Below, piece by piece: positions 18,307 through 27,451 of a stretch of DNA of 64,000 bases; position 1 is the first letter of the stretch, and every line of letters starts with the position of its first letter. Both the position numbers and the translations under genes were made by a program. Location of the stretch: positions 1,240,001 to 1,304,000 of the forward strand of contig NZ_SNYC01000004.1 in the NCBI RefSeq assembly GCF_004362715.1. Direction: 5' to 3'. This DNA is from Pedobacter metabolipauper. GTDB lineage: Bacteria > Bacteroidota > Bacteroidia > Sphingobacteriales > Sphingobacteriaceae. The notes beneath the pieces are model-generated. The model searched no databases. It saw only the letters and a program-made list of their open reading frames with translations, and was not told the DNA's origin.

Positions 18307-19857
18307 ATGACCATGATTAAAAAATTACCCGCTCTGGCATTTGCAGTCGCCCTTAGTTTAAACTTCGTTTACGCGCAAAGACCACAACCCCAAACTTCAG
18401 CACCTTCTACATCAGCGGAACCTGTTAAAGGAGCCACTCCATCACGGACTATTGTTCCGGAAAGTGAAGTCGTTACCCAGCACCAGGTAACCATCAAAGG
18501 CAAGTCTGTTCCCTATAAAGCGGTAACTGGTACGTTGCCGGTTTGGGATGAGGATGGTAAACCCATTGCCGGACTATTCTATACCTATTATGAACGTACA
18601 GATATTCAAAATAAGGAAAGCAGGCCATTGGTGATCTCTTTTAATGGAGGTCCGGGTTCTGCATCTGTCTGGATGCACATTGCCTATACCGGTCCGGTGG
18701 TTTTAAAAATTGACGATGAGGGCTATCCCGTTCAGCCTTACGGCTATAAAGACAATCCGAACTCTATTCTTGACGTAGCCGATATCGTTTACATAGATCC
18801 GGTAAATACCGGATATTCCCGATCTACCAGTAAAGATGTACCGAATTCAAAGTTCTTTGGTGTACGTGCCGATATTAAATATTTAGCTGAATGGATCAAT
18901 ACATTCGTAACCCGTACCAACCGCTGGGCATCACCAAAATACCTGATTGGCGAAAGCTATGGTACAACCCGCGTGTCCGGACTGGCACTGGAGCTTCAAA
19001 GCAACCAATGGATGTACCTGAATGGGGTGATCCTGGTTTCGCCAACAGAACTCGGCATTGAACGCAGTGGTCCCGTAGAGCTTGCGCTTCGCTGGCCATA
19101 TTACGCGGCCACGGCCTGGTACCATAAAGCATTGGCAGCTGATCTGCAGGCAAAAAAACTACAGGATTTCCTTCCTGAAGTAGAGGCATTTACCATGAAA
19201 GAATTGCTGCCTGCCATTGCAATGGGCAGCGAGATCAGCGACCAGCTGCGTAAAGACATTGCCGCTAAAATGGCCAGGTACTCGGGGATCTCCGAAAAGG
19301 TGATCCTTCAAAACAACCTCGACATCTCTACTAATTTCTTCTGGAAAGAACTGTTGCGAGATAAAGGGTTTACCGTTGGGCGACTGGATTCCAGGTACCG
19401 CGGTCTGGACAGGTCTGATGCTGGGGATAGTCCCGATTATAATGCCGAGCTAACCTCATGGCTGCATTCGTTTACCCCGGCCATCAATATGTACATCCGC
19501 AATGAACTGAACTATAAAACAGACTTGAAATACAATATGTTCGGTTCGGTTTCGCCCTGGGACAATACCGGGAACCGCACCGGTGAGAACCTTCGTCAGG
19601 CCATGGCACAAAATCCATACCTGCACCTGATGGTGCAATCCGGATATTATGACGGTGCCTGTGATTATTTTAATGCCAAATATAGCATGTGGCAAATGGA
19701 TCCGGGAGGTAAGCTGAAAAGCAGGATGAGCTTTAAAGGATACGAAAGCGGACACATGATGTACTTGCGTAAGGACGATCTGGCTACAGGTAATGCAGAC
19801 ATCCGCGATTTCATCCTAAAATCCTTACCAGCAGCAGGAGTACCCGCAAAGTTTTAA
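18307..19857 (+). CDS. Secreted S10 family serine carboxypeptidase
   Basis: A 516-residue exported peptidase: signal peptide at 1-23 (ending VYAQ), then a Pro/Thr/Ser-rich linker to about residue 48. The oxyanion region FNGGPGSAS (112-120) and the nucleophile motif GESYG (Ser217) are those of the S10 carboxypeptidase family. The triad aspartate is in SGYYDGACDYF and the histidine in YESGHMMYL near the C-terminus. It should release C-terminal residues from peptides in the periplasm or outside the cell. It stands alone between the bacilliredoxin terminator and the TetR/efflux operon; a nested inverted repeat follows its stop. Confidence 0.92.
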   Translation: MTMIKKLPALAFAVALSLNFVYAQRPQPQTSAPSTSAEPVKGATPSRTIVPESEVVTQHQVTIKGKSVPYKAVTGTLPVWDEDGKPIAGLFYTYYERTDIQNKESRPLVISFNGGPGSASVWMHIAYTGPVVLKIDDEGYPVQPYGYKDNPNSILDVADIVYIDPVNTGYSRSTSKDVPNSKFFGVRADIKYLAEWINTFVTRTNRWASPKYLIGESYGTTRVSGLALELQSNQWMYLNGVILVSPTELGIERSGPVELALRWPYYAATAWYHKALAADLQAKKLQDFLPEVEAFTMKELLPAIAMGSEISDQLRKDIAAKMARYSGISEKVILQNNLDISTNFFWKELLRDKGFTVGRLDSRYRGLDRSDAGDSPDYNAELTSWLHSFTPAINMYIRNELNYKTDLKYNMFGSVSPWDNTGNRTGENLRQAMAQNPYLHLMVQSGYYDGACDYFNAKYSMWQMDPGGKLKSRMSFKGYESGHMMYLRKDDLATGNADIRDFILKSLPAAGVPAKF

Positions 19858-19875
19858 ACAAAATCGCTAAATCCT

Positions 19876-19925
19876 AAAATCATGTTTATGTCATAAAGTG
19901 TATACTTGACACTAAGCATGATTTT
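19876..19925. promoter_or_regulatory. Nested inverted repeats upstream of the TetR gene
   Basis: AAAATCATG (19876-19884) and CATGATTTT (19917-19925) form an outer 9-bp inverted repeat. Inside lie TTTATG-T-CATAAA (19885-19897) and AGTGT/ACACT (19897-19901 and 19909-19913). The outer stem with TTTTT could terminate the S10 peptidase mRNA. The inner palindrome, 50 bp from the TetR start, could instead be the TetR operator. The two roles cannot be separated by eye. Confidence 0.5.
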
Positions 19926-19946
19926 TATTCTTTCCTTTGCTACCGA

Positions 19947-20543
19947 ATGAACATTCAATTAGAAGATTTCTGTAGCAAACGTACTGCAATTTTGACCAGT
20001 ACACTGGAACTTGTTAAAGAGCACGGGTTCCATGGTACACCCATGAGCCAGATTGCCAAAACAGCGAATGTAGCCGCAGGGACCATATATCACTATTTCG
20101 ATTCTAAGGAAACGCTGATGGTAGAATTGTATATGTATACCAAACACCGGTTAGGTAAAGCCATGCTGGCCGGAGATGATGAAAGCAGGCCTTATAAAGA
20201 GCGTTTCTTTCAGTATATGACCAATCAGTACAATTTTTACATTGAAAATGAATCTTCCCTGTTTTTTTTAGAACAATATATCAACTCCCCATTTGCCAAA
20301 AATTATCCCGAAAAGGACTCCGATATCTTCAAAACAGACATCATTCCTTTTTTTGATTTTGGTTTGGAAAATGGGTACTTTAAAAAAATTGATCCCCGGT
20401 TAATGTGGCCGATCATAAGGGGCACATTAGTTGCTGCTGCTCATTTTCGTATATCTCAGCATGTGATGTATTCTGAAGAAGACATTAGCCAGCTTGTGAA
20501 GATGATCTGGGATGCAATTAAAAATAACAATACCACACCATAA
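19947..20543 (+). CDS. TetR/AcrR family transcriptional regulator
   Basis: A 198-residue regulator with the TetR helix-turn-helix at about residues 30-58 (MSQIAKTANVAAGTIYHYFDSKETLM), where IYHYFDSKE is the classic recognition-helix end. The C-terminal ligand-binding domain contains FFLEQYINSPFAKNYP, common in Bacteroidota regulators adjacent to RND pumps. It is the first gene before the TolC-adaptor-RND operon (39-bp gap to the TolC gene) and presumably represses it, with ligand release on binding an efflux substrate. A palindromic site just upstream is a candidate operator. Confidence 0.9.
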   Translation: MNIQLEDFCSKRTAILTSTLELVKEHGFHGTPMSQIAKTANVAAGTIYHYFDSKETLMVELYMYTKHRLGKAMLAGDDESRPYKERFFQYMTNQYNFYIENESSLFFLEQYINSPFAKNYPEKDSDIFKTDIIPFFDFGLENGYFKKIDPRLMWPIIRGTLVAAAHFRISQHVMYSEEDISQLVKMIWDAIKNNNTTP

Positions 20544-20582
20544 ATAATAACCCAGTAAACACCGCAATTTCTTTTTTTAAAT

Positions 20583-21932
20583 ATGAAACCATACAAATTA
20601 ATCTTAATGCTGCTAATCGGGTTGCCACTTGCATTAACGCAGGCTGTATCCGGGCAAACGGTCAGCAACGACAAGACGCTTAACAATGCTACACTTCAGG
20701 AAGTGATTGACTATGCACTGAATAACAGACCGGGCGTGAAACAATCACTGATCGATGAAGAGATCGGCGAAAGGGACATCAAATCGGCCCTTTCCGGATG
20801 GTTCCCCCAGGTTAATGGTAATGCCGCCTATAATCACAACTTAAAACAGCAGGTGAATGCGTTAACCACAAATGGTGAGACTTCATTCATCACTTTCGGT
20901 ACCAAGCATACTTCTGCAGTTACCTTACAAGCAGATCAGCAGTTTTTAAATGCAGGTTTGATCCAGGCTTCTAAGGCCGCTAAGTTTTACAGACAGCAGT
21001 ACAAACAAAGTACCGAGAATACCAAAATTACGACTGTTGTTGACGTAAGTAAAGCTTATTACGATATCTTAACCAGCAGAGAACAGCTGAACATCATTAG
21101 CGAGAATATTGCACGTCTGGAAAAGCAGCTGAAAGATGCCAGCGCCCAGTATGAAGCCGGATTGGTTGATAAAACAGATTTTCAACGTGCACAGATCAGC
21201 TTAAGCAATGCAAGGGCCGATAAAAAAAGGACTGATGAACTGCTTAAATATAAATATGCGTATATTAAAGAGCTGATCGGCTACGGTGTGGAAAGAGACT
21301 TTAGCTTAAATCTAAGTTCAAGCAATATGGAGCAGGGTATTGTATTGGATACTACCCAGCAGCAGGTTTATCAGAACCGGATCGAGTACCGCTTGCTGGA
21401 AACCCAAAGAAAATTGCAGCACTTAAATACCAGCTTTAATAAATGGAGCTACCTGCCTTCTGTTTCCGGATTCGCCAATTACGGATGGAACTATCAGAAC
21501 AATGATTTCGGTAACCTGTACAATCAGTCATTCCCAAGTTCAGTAATCGGGCTGAAATTGAGTATTCCAATTTTTCAGGGTACCAAACGTACCCAGGAGA
21601 TCCGCAAATCGGAACTTCAGGAAAGAAGGATCGACCTGGATATTGTAAATGCAAGAAACCAGATCAACACGCAGTATGAGCAGTCTATGGCTACTTATAA
21701 AGCCAATCTGAACGACTGGAAAACGGCGCGTTCAAATGTAGAGATCTCCAGACAGGTTTATAATACCATCAAACTGCAATACGATGAGGGAATTAAAACG
21801 TACCTGGATCTGATGACCTCAGAAACTGACCTGCGCACTGCACAACTCAATTACTTAAATTCATTATATAGTCTGCTTTCATCGAAACTGGACGTACAAC
21901 AAGCATTAGGAACAATTACCGTAAATCAATAA
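20583..21932 (+). CDS. TolC-family outer membrane efflux protein
   Basis: A 449-residue outer membrane factor with a signal peptide (residues 1-24). Two outer-membrane-efflux repeats are apparent: ATLQEVIDYALNNRPGVKQSLIDEEIGE opens the first, and the helical regions with YDILTSREQLNIISENIARLEKQLKDA and YEAGLVDKTDFQRAQISLSNARAD form the long coiled helices. The second repeat ends with YDEGIKTYLDLMTSETDLRTAQLNYLNSLY. It would provide the trimeric outer-membrane channel for the RND pump encoded downstream, 8 bp before the adaptor gene. Confidence 0.92.
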   Translation: MKPYKLILMLLIGLPLALTQAVSGQTVSNDKTLNNATLQEVIDYALNNRPGVKQSLIDEEIGERDIKSALSGWFPQVNGNAAYNHNLKQQVNALTTNGETSFITFGTKHTSAVTLQADQQFLNAGLIQASKAAKFYRQQYKQSTENTKITTVVDVSKAYYDILTSREQLNIISENIARLEKQLKDASAQYEAGLVDKTDFQRAQISLSNARADKKRTDELLKYKYAYIKELIGYGVERDFSLNLSSSNMEQGIVLDTTQQQVYQNRIEYRLLETQRKLQHLNTSFNKWSYLPSVSGFANYGWNYQNNDFGNLYNQSFPSSVIGLKLSIPIFQGTKRTQEIRKSELQERRIDLDIVNARNQINTQYEQSMATYKANLNDWKTARSNVEISRQVYNTIKLQYDEGIKTYLDLMTSETDLRTAQLNYLNSLYSLLSSKLDVQQALGTITVNQ

Positions 21933-21940
21933 CCACTCAA

Positions 21941-23119
21941 ATGAACACTATTAATCACATAAAACTAGGCATCGTTATACTTGGTTCCATCACATTAGCT
22001 TCTTGCGGAGGCAATAAAGCCCCTCAGCAGCAAGGTCCGCCTCCGGCTACCCCGGTTACTACACATACGGTGGCTGAAGAATCAGTAACCACTACAGATA
22101 CCTACCCTGGTGTTGTTGTGGCTTTAAATGAAGTTGAACTTCGTCCGCAGGTTGGTGGGTACATCACTGCTATTTATGTAGCTGATGGTCAGAAAGTAAC
22201 TAAAGGTCAGAAACTGTATGAGATTGACCGCACTAAATATATCGCCGCTTATAATGCTGCAAAGGCAGATGTTGCTGTAGCAAAGGCTAACCGCGATAAG
22301 GCAAAGAAAGATGCAGACCGCTATACCCGTTTGGCAGAGCAGGATGCTGTGGCTAAACAACGTGTGGATTATGCATTAACAGATCTTGCAAATGCACAAT
22401 CACAAGTTGCTGCAGCTGAAGCCGCCATGTCTTCTTCTGCAAATGATCTTCAGCGCTCTATTATTGTATCTCCATTAACAGGAACTATCGGTATTTCCCA
22501 GGTTAAACTGGGTGCTTTGGCTTCTCCCGGAACAACGTTGTTAAACACCGTTTCTACAAATGATCCGATTGCAGTTGACATTTCCGTAAACCAATCAGAG
22601 ATCCCAAGATTTACACAGCTTCAAAAAAATACTTCAGCGGTAAAAGATTCACTGTTCAGCATTCAGCTGCAGGATGGAACGATCTACAAACGTCAGGGCC
22701 GTATCGTGGCGATTGACCGTGCTGTAGATCCTCAGACAGGGACCATTAAGGTCCGCATCAGCTATCCGAATGAAGGAGGCAGACTGTTTGCCGGTATGAC
22801 TGTGAACTTAAAAGCTTTGAACAAAGCTGAAGATCACCAATTGGTTATTCCGTTTAAAGCCGTAACTGAGCAATTGGGTGAGTTTAATGTTTTTGTGGTT
22901 GGCGACAGCAGTAAAGCAGAAAACAGGATCATTAAGCTGGGCAAACAATTTGATAAAAGCGTAGTAGTTAGTTCCGGCCTGAAACCAGGCGAAGTGATTG
23001 TAGTTGACGGTGTACAAAATGTTAGACCAGGTTCTGTAGTTCAGGCTACAGCTCCCGGAGCAGCCCCGGCTGGTCAGCCAGGTGCCGCACAACCCGCAGC
23101 AGCTCCAGTTAAGAAATAG
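21941..23119 (+). CDS. RND efflux periplasmic adaptor lipoprotein
   Basis: A 392-residue membrane fusion protein. The N-terminal signal ends in a lipobox LASC with Cys22, so it is a lipoprotein. The barrel-sandwich half-motif ELRPQVGGYITAIYVADGQKVTKGQKLYEID, the alpha hairpin rich in Ala/Lys around 80-150, and the second half IIVSPLTGTIGISQVKLGALASPGTTL are the standard adaptor elements. The C-terminal tail from about 365 is Ala/Pro/Gln-rich and probably flexible. It links the TolC-like channel to the pump; the pump gene starts 24 bp later. Confidence 0.93.
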   Translation: MNTINHIKLGIVILGSITLASCGGNKAPQQQGPPPATPVTTHTVAEESVTTTDTYPGVVVALNEVELRPQVGGYITAIYVADGQKVTKGQKLYEIDRTKYIAAYNAAKADVAVAKANRDKAKKDADRYTRLAEQDAVAKQRVDYALTDLANAQSQVAAAEAAMSSSANDLQRSIIVSPLTGTIGISQVKLGALASPGTTLLNTVSTNDPIAVDISVNQSEIPRFTQLQKNTSAVKDSLFSIQLQDGTIYKRQGRIVAIDRAVDPQTGTIKVRISYPNEGGRLFAGMTVNLKALNKAEDHQLVIPFKAVTEQLGEFNVFVVGDSSKAENRIIKLGKQFDKSVVVSSGLKPGEVIVVDGVQNVRPGSVVQATAPGAAPAGQPGAAQPAAAPVKK

Positions 23120-23143
23120 TTTTTTAAAATCTCAGACAGATAT

Positions 23144-26100
23144 ATGATCTCAGAAGTATTTATAAAGAGACCGGTCACGGCAATCGTCATCTCTATCCTA
23201 ATTGTACTGATCGGTTCCATTGTGATCACCACATTGCCCATCAGTCAATATCCCAATATTGCGCCGCCAACCGTTACTGTAAGTGGTACCTATACCGGTG
23301 CCGATGCTCAAACCGTTGAACAAACCGTAACTACCCCTATAGAAAGTCAGATCAATGGTACACCCGGAATGAAATACCTTTCCTCCAACAGTACTTCCGA
23401 TGGCCGTTCTGCAATTACCGTTACTTTTGATGTAGGTACTAACATTGATATCGCAGCCCTTGACGTTCAGAACAGGGTAGGTATCGCTGAGCCTGCATTG
23501 CCCGAAGCCGTTAGGCGTTTAGGGGTAACCACTAAAAAAGCAAATAACGACATCCTGATGGTGTTGGGCTTATATTCTCCAAACGGTACGTACGACCAGA
23601 AATTCATTTCCAACTATGTCAATTTATACGTAAAGGATGCCTTGTTAAGGATTAAAGGTGTTGGGGATGTTCAGGCATTCGGACAGCCTTTTAGTATGCG
23701 CGTTTGGCTTGATGCAAATAAACTGGCACGGTTAAACTTAACCCCGGCTGATGTTTCTGCAGCCATTGCCGAACAAAATTCACGTATTCCCGGTGGTACC
23801 GTTGGCGGACCTCCGCAAGACAACAGCCAGACCTTTGAGTTCTCTGTGGTTTTGGATGGTGACTTGAACACTGAAGAACAATTCAGGAATATTGTTGTAA
23901 AATCCGGTGAAGATGGTTCTTCAGTTTACTTAAAGGATATAGCACGGGTAGAACTGGGTGAGTTCAGTTACTCCACACGGTCCAAGATCAATGGTAAGGT
24001 GTCATCTATGATGGCCATCAACCAGACTCCCGGAGGTAATGCGGTTGAAACTGCCGATGGTATTGATAAGACCATGGCTGAATTGAAAAAATCCTTTCCT
24101 AAGGATCTGGATTATACTGTTGGTTATGAAACGGTTTCCATTGTAAAAGTTTCCATCAGTGAAGTGATCCACACCCTTGTGGAGGCACTGATCCTGGTTA
24201 CACTCGTGGTGTTCTTCTTCCTGCAAAGCTGGAGGGCAACACTGATCCCGGTACTCGCAATTCCGGTATCTATCATCGGTACCTTTATCCTGTTTACGCT
24301 ATTGGGTTTCTCCATCAACGTGTTAACGATGTTTGGTTTTGTACTGGCCATTGGTATCGTGGTGGATGATGCGATTGTTGTGGTAGAGGCCGTCCAGCAT
24401 TATATGGATCATGACGGACTTTCTGCTCCCGATGCAACACGACGTGCGATGAAAGACATTACCGCTCCCGTTATTGCAATTGCACTGATCCTGGCCGCAG
24501 TATTTATCCCGGTTGGTTTTATACCCGGGATGGTGGGGCAGCTCTATCAGCAGTTCGCAATTACCATTGCTGTTTCTGTATTGATCTCTGCATTTATTGC
24601 GTTATCACTTACGCCTGCCTTATGTTCATTGCTGCTAACCCCCATGAACTTAACGAAAGATTCAAGAGGCTTAAACAAGTTCTTCTTTAAATTCAACGTT
24701 TGGTTTGCTAAGGTAACTTCAAGATATTCAAATGGTGTAAAATGGGCGTTGAAAAAAGCACCGCTGGTTATGATCATCCTGGTATGCCTTTATGTAGGTA
24801 CCGTTGGTTTGTTTGTTAAAAAACCAGGCGGGTTTATTCCGAATGAGGATGCAGGGATCTTCCTGATGGGGGTAACGCTTCCTGAGGGTGCTTCTGCTGC
24901 ACGTACCGATGCATTTATTGAAAGAATTACAAAAACCATTCAGGAGAAATATCCTGAGGTTAAAAATATCACGTCTATCGGTGGTATCAACATCCTGAAC
25001 AGATCATTTAAATCCAATGCCGCCACATTCTTTGTGCAGCTTAAAGGATGGGATGACAGAGAGGGTGATGTTGCCGGAACCATTGCCAAGGTAACGAAAG
25101 AGTTTACCGGCGATAAAGATGGTAGTGTGCTTGTGGTGGCGCCGCCTCCAATTCCCGGTCTTGGTATTAGTGGTGGTTTTGCACTGCAGATCCAGGAAAA
25201 ACAAGCTGGCGATATTAAAATGTTTGAAGCCAACGTGGGTAAATTCCTTGCTGCTGCAAACCAGCGCCCTGAAATTGCCATGGCCTATACGTTGTTTAAT
25301 GCAAGAACACCGAATTACCAGGTTCATGTTGACCGTGAACAAGCCAAGAAAATGGGTGTTTCCGTAGGTGCTGTTTACAGTACCATCTCCGCCTATATGG
25401 GTAGTAGTTATGTAAATGACTTTACCAAATACGGCAGGAACTTCCGCGTGGTTACCCAGGCAGATACCAGCTATAGAAAAGGAATTGAAAACCTGCGACA
25501 GCTGTATGTTAAGAACGCATCAGGTACATCGGTACCTTTAAGTTCTATCGTTACGTATGAAATGGTAGAGAAGGCTTCGATCATCAATCACTTCGACTTG
25601 TTCCGCTCTATTGAGGTTTCAGGATCAGCAAAACCCGGATTCAGTTCCGGTGATGCCCTTACCGCATTAGAAGAAGTAGCTGCGCAGACCTTACCTGCCA
25701 ACTACAGTTATAACTTCTCCGGATTAAGTTTGGAAGAGAAAGAAGCCGGAAGCAGTACAACGCTCATCTTCGCACTGATCGTTGTTTTTGTGTTCCTGTT
25801 ACTTGCCGCTCTATATGAAAGCTGGTCGGTTCCATTCTCCATCCTGCTTTCTGTACCTCTGGGGTTGTTTGGAGCTATTTTAGCCCTTACTTTCCTGCCT
25901 AAGCTGGATAATAACATTTATGCACAGGTAGGTCTGATCACGCTGATCGGTCTGTCTGCAAAGAATGCGATCCTGATCGTTGAGTTTGCTAAAGAACGGG
26001 TAGACTGGGGTATGCCGCTGATTGCTGCAACCATTGAAGCGGTTAAGCTGCGTCTGAGACCAATTGTCATGACTTCCCTGGCCTTTATCCTGGGTGTTAT

Positions 26101-26317
26101 TCCATTGATCATCTCTCATGGTGCAGGTGCTGTTTCCAGACAAACGATTGGATGGACAGTTGCTGCGGGGATGCTTTCTGCTACCATTCTGGCGATATTT
26201 ATTGTTCCGGTACTGTTTGTACTGATCACTAAACTGGCCTATGGTAAAAAGAAACTTGCAGAACTGGAAGCTTCTTACAATGCAGAACAACATAAAGATA
26301 CACTACACGCAGATTAA
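23144..26317 (+). CDS. RND multidrug efflux pump permease (AcrB/HAE1 type)
   Basis: A 1057-residue proton-driven inner-membrane pump. The N-terminal FIKRPVTAIVISI start, the proton-relay aspartates Asp408-Asp409 in IVVDDAIVVVEA, the FFFLQSWRATLIPV segment of the TM3-4 region, and the relay lysine in LSAKNAILIVEFAKE near residue 940 are all present. Twelve transmembrane segments and two large periplasmic loops fit the HAE1 drug-efflux branch rather than the heavy-metal branch. It is the last gene of the TetR-TolC-adaptor-RND cluster; an intrinsic terminator follows. Confidence 0.95.
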   Translation: MISEVFIKRPVTAIVISILIVLIGSIVITTLPISQYPNIAPPTVTVSGTYTGADAQTVEQTVTTPIESQINGTPGMKYLSSNSTSDGRSAITVTFDVGTNIDIAALDVQNRVGIAEPALPEAVRRLGVTTKKANNDILMVLGLYSPNGTYDQKFISNYVNLYVKDALLRIKGVGDVQAFGQPFSMRVWLDANKLARLNLTPADVSAAIAEQNSRIPGGTVGGPPQDNSQTFEFSVVLDGDLNTEEQFRNIVVKSGEDGSSVYLKDIARVELGEFSYSTRSKINGKVSSMMAINQTPGGNAVETADGIDKTMAELKKSFPKDLDYTVGYETVSIVKVSISEVIHTLVEALILVTLVVFFFLQSWRATLIPVLAIPVSIIGTFILFTLLGFSINVLTMFGFVLAIGIVVDDAIVVVEAVQHYMDHDGLSAPDATRRAMKDITAPVIAIALILAAVFIPVGFIPGMVGQLYQQFAITIAVSVLISAFIALSLTPALCSLLLTPMNLTKDSRGLNKFFFKFNVWFAKVTSRYSNGVKWALKKAPLVMIILVCLYVGTVGLFVKKPGGFIPNEDAGIFLMGVTLPEGASAARTDAFIERITKTIQEKYPEVKNITSIGGINILNRSFKSNAATFFVQLKGWDDREGDVAGTIAKVTKEFTGDKDGSVLVVAPPPIPGLGISGGFALQIQEKQAGDIKMFEANVGKFLAAANQRPEIAMAYTLFNARTPNYQVHVDREQAKKMGVSVGAVYSTISAYMGSSYVNDFTKYGRNFRVVTQADTSYRKGIENLRQLYVKNASGTSVPLSSIVTYEMVEKASIINHFDLFRSIEVSGSAKPGFSSGDALTALEEVAAQTLPANYSYNFSGLSLEEKEAGSSTTLIFALIVVFVFLLLAALYESWSVPFSILLSVPLGLFGAILALTFLPKLDNNIYAQVGLITLIGLSAKNAILIVEFAKERVDWGMPLIAATIEAVKLRLRPIVMTSLAFILGVIPLIISHGAGAVSRQTIGWTVAAGMLSATILAIFIVPVLFVLITKLAYGKKKLAELEASYNAEQHKDTLHAD

Positions 26318-26340
26318 TCATCTCCGTTAATAAAAACAGA

Positions 26341-26375
26341 AAGCTGTCTTAAAATCATTTAAGGCAGCTTTTTTT
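26341..26375 (+). terminator. Intrinsic terminator of the efflux operon
   Basis: AAGCTGTCTTAAA (26341-26353) pairs with TTTAAGGCAGCTT (26358-26370) over 13 bp with one T-G pair, loop ATCA, followed by TTTTT. It lies 24 bp after the RND stop and 10 bp before the end of the convergent gene, so it may act on both. Confidence 0.88.
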
Positions 26376-26384
26376 GTATATATA

Positions 26385-26945
26385 TTATTTTTCCGGCTGC
26401 CAGGTTTGTTCAAACATCAGCTTCAGTTTCTTATCCCATTCCTTCTGGGCATCTTTATAGGTGCTGTGATTTGTTGCCGTATCGTATTCATTGTGGAGTT
26501 CGCTTAACCGCCGTTCATACTCCTGAAATTTATAACGGACTTCTCCCTGAAAATCTGCTGTATAAATAAACTCAGACATCAGCTTCTCAATTTTATTCCC
26601 AATGATAAAGCCAATAAGCAAATGTCCCTGCTCATGGTTTAAAAGTGCGTCTACTTCTTTTCTTGGAACTTTAACCTGATCAAAGAAACTGCCTCCGGTA
26701 TTTTGCTCAACCTTGGTGATCACTTTTAATTTATAGGCCAGATCGGAAAGCTTAACCACAGAGTCAATCCGGTAATAGATCCTTACATTGATGTAAACCG
26801 GATACGGGGCATTTGGCTTAACGCTAGCCTTAAAATCAGCCAGGGTAACCTTTGGTATGTCATGAGGTCTTAAATGCTGTGAGCTTGCTAAAAAAGGTGT
26901 TAGGAACAGCATGCTCAACAGGAGCGGCAGCGGATTTATTTTCAT
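26385..26945 (-). CDS. Secreted DUF922-like zinc protease candidate
   Basis: A 186-residue protein with a signal peptide (residues 1-22). The motif HEQGH at 104-108 is a zinc HExxH motif in the family form HExGH, and the preceding V-Y-I-x-V-R-I-Y-Y strand plus the closing ELHNEYDTATNHS segment match DUF922-type proteins, proposed secreted Zn-dependent proteases. A third metal ligand would lie in the D/T-rich segment near 160. The function is not established and the substrate is unknown. It is convergent with the RND pump gene and appears monocistronic. Confidence 0.65.
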   Translation of the reverse strand: MKINPLPLLLSMLFLTPFLASSQHLRPHDIPKVTLADFKASVKPNAPYPVYINVRIYYRIDSVVKLSDLAYKLKVITKVEQNTGGSFFDQVKVPRKEVDALLNHEQGHLLIGFIIGNKIEKLMSEFIYTADFQGEVRYKFQEYERRLSELHNEYDTATNHSTYKDAQKEWDKKLKLMFEQTWQPEK

Positions 26946-27202
26946 TAAAATATCTGGTTAACGGAATCAGCTTCTTAGCATCTTCAAACAATAATATTAA
27001 TTTTTATTTAAACAGAAAAATGGCAGTCTGTAAGGTGATGTTTTTAAGCGTTTGCGGTTAACTTGTTCAAGATTAAATAAGGTCTCCGGTGTGCTGATTA
27101 AATAAGATCTAATGTTAAGTGTAATCCGTTTATTAACATAATGATAATATTAAAATAACAATTATTTTATGTTAAATTGTAAATAAAATACAAGCGCAAT
27201 AC

Positions 27203-27451
27203 ATGAAGAATAAGAAGAAGAGTTCCAAAATTAAAGCTGCAAGAAAAGAAGCCCGTAAAGATTTGTACAGTAGTTTGTTGGTTGCTATTGACCAGGCGGT
27301 CATCAGCCCTGATCACCAGGCTAAGGCAGTTAAAAAAGAAATTAAAAAGTCGGCCGCTAAGCTTGCAAAGAAACTTTCGCAGAAAATTAAGTTCAGTAAA
27401 TCACAAATTAAAGAAGAGCAGACAGAAGCTGTTGCTGAAGTTACTGCTTAA
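27203..27451 (+). CDS. Small lysine-rich basic protein, unknown function
   Basis: An 82-residue protein, very rich in Lys and Ala, with an acidic C-terminal tail (EEQTEAVAEV). No Cys, Trp or signal peptide. The alternation of KxxK/AKKL segments is that of a long amphipathic helix; the composition resembles histone H1-like nucleoid proteins, but no specific fold motif is recognised. The ATG at 27203 is the first plausible start. Its last 11 bp overlap the stop end of the convergent beta-propeller-like gene. It could be a nucleoid or RNA-binding protein; this is a guess from composition. Confidence 0.6.
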   Translation: MKNKKKSSKIKAARKEARKDLYSSLLVAIDQAVISPDHQAKAVKKEIKKSAAKLAKKLSQKIKFSKSQIKEEQTEAVAEVTA

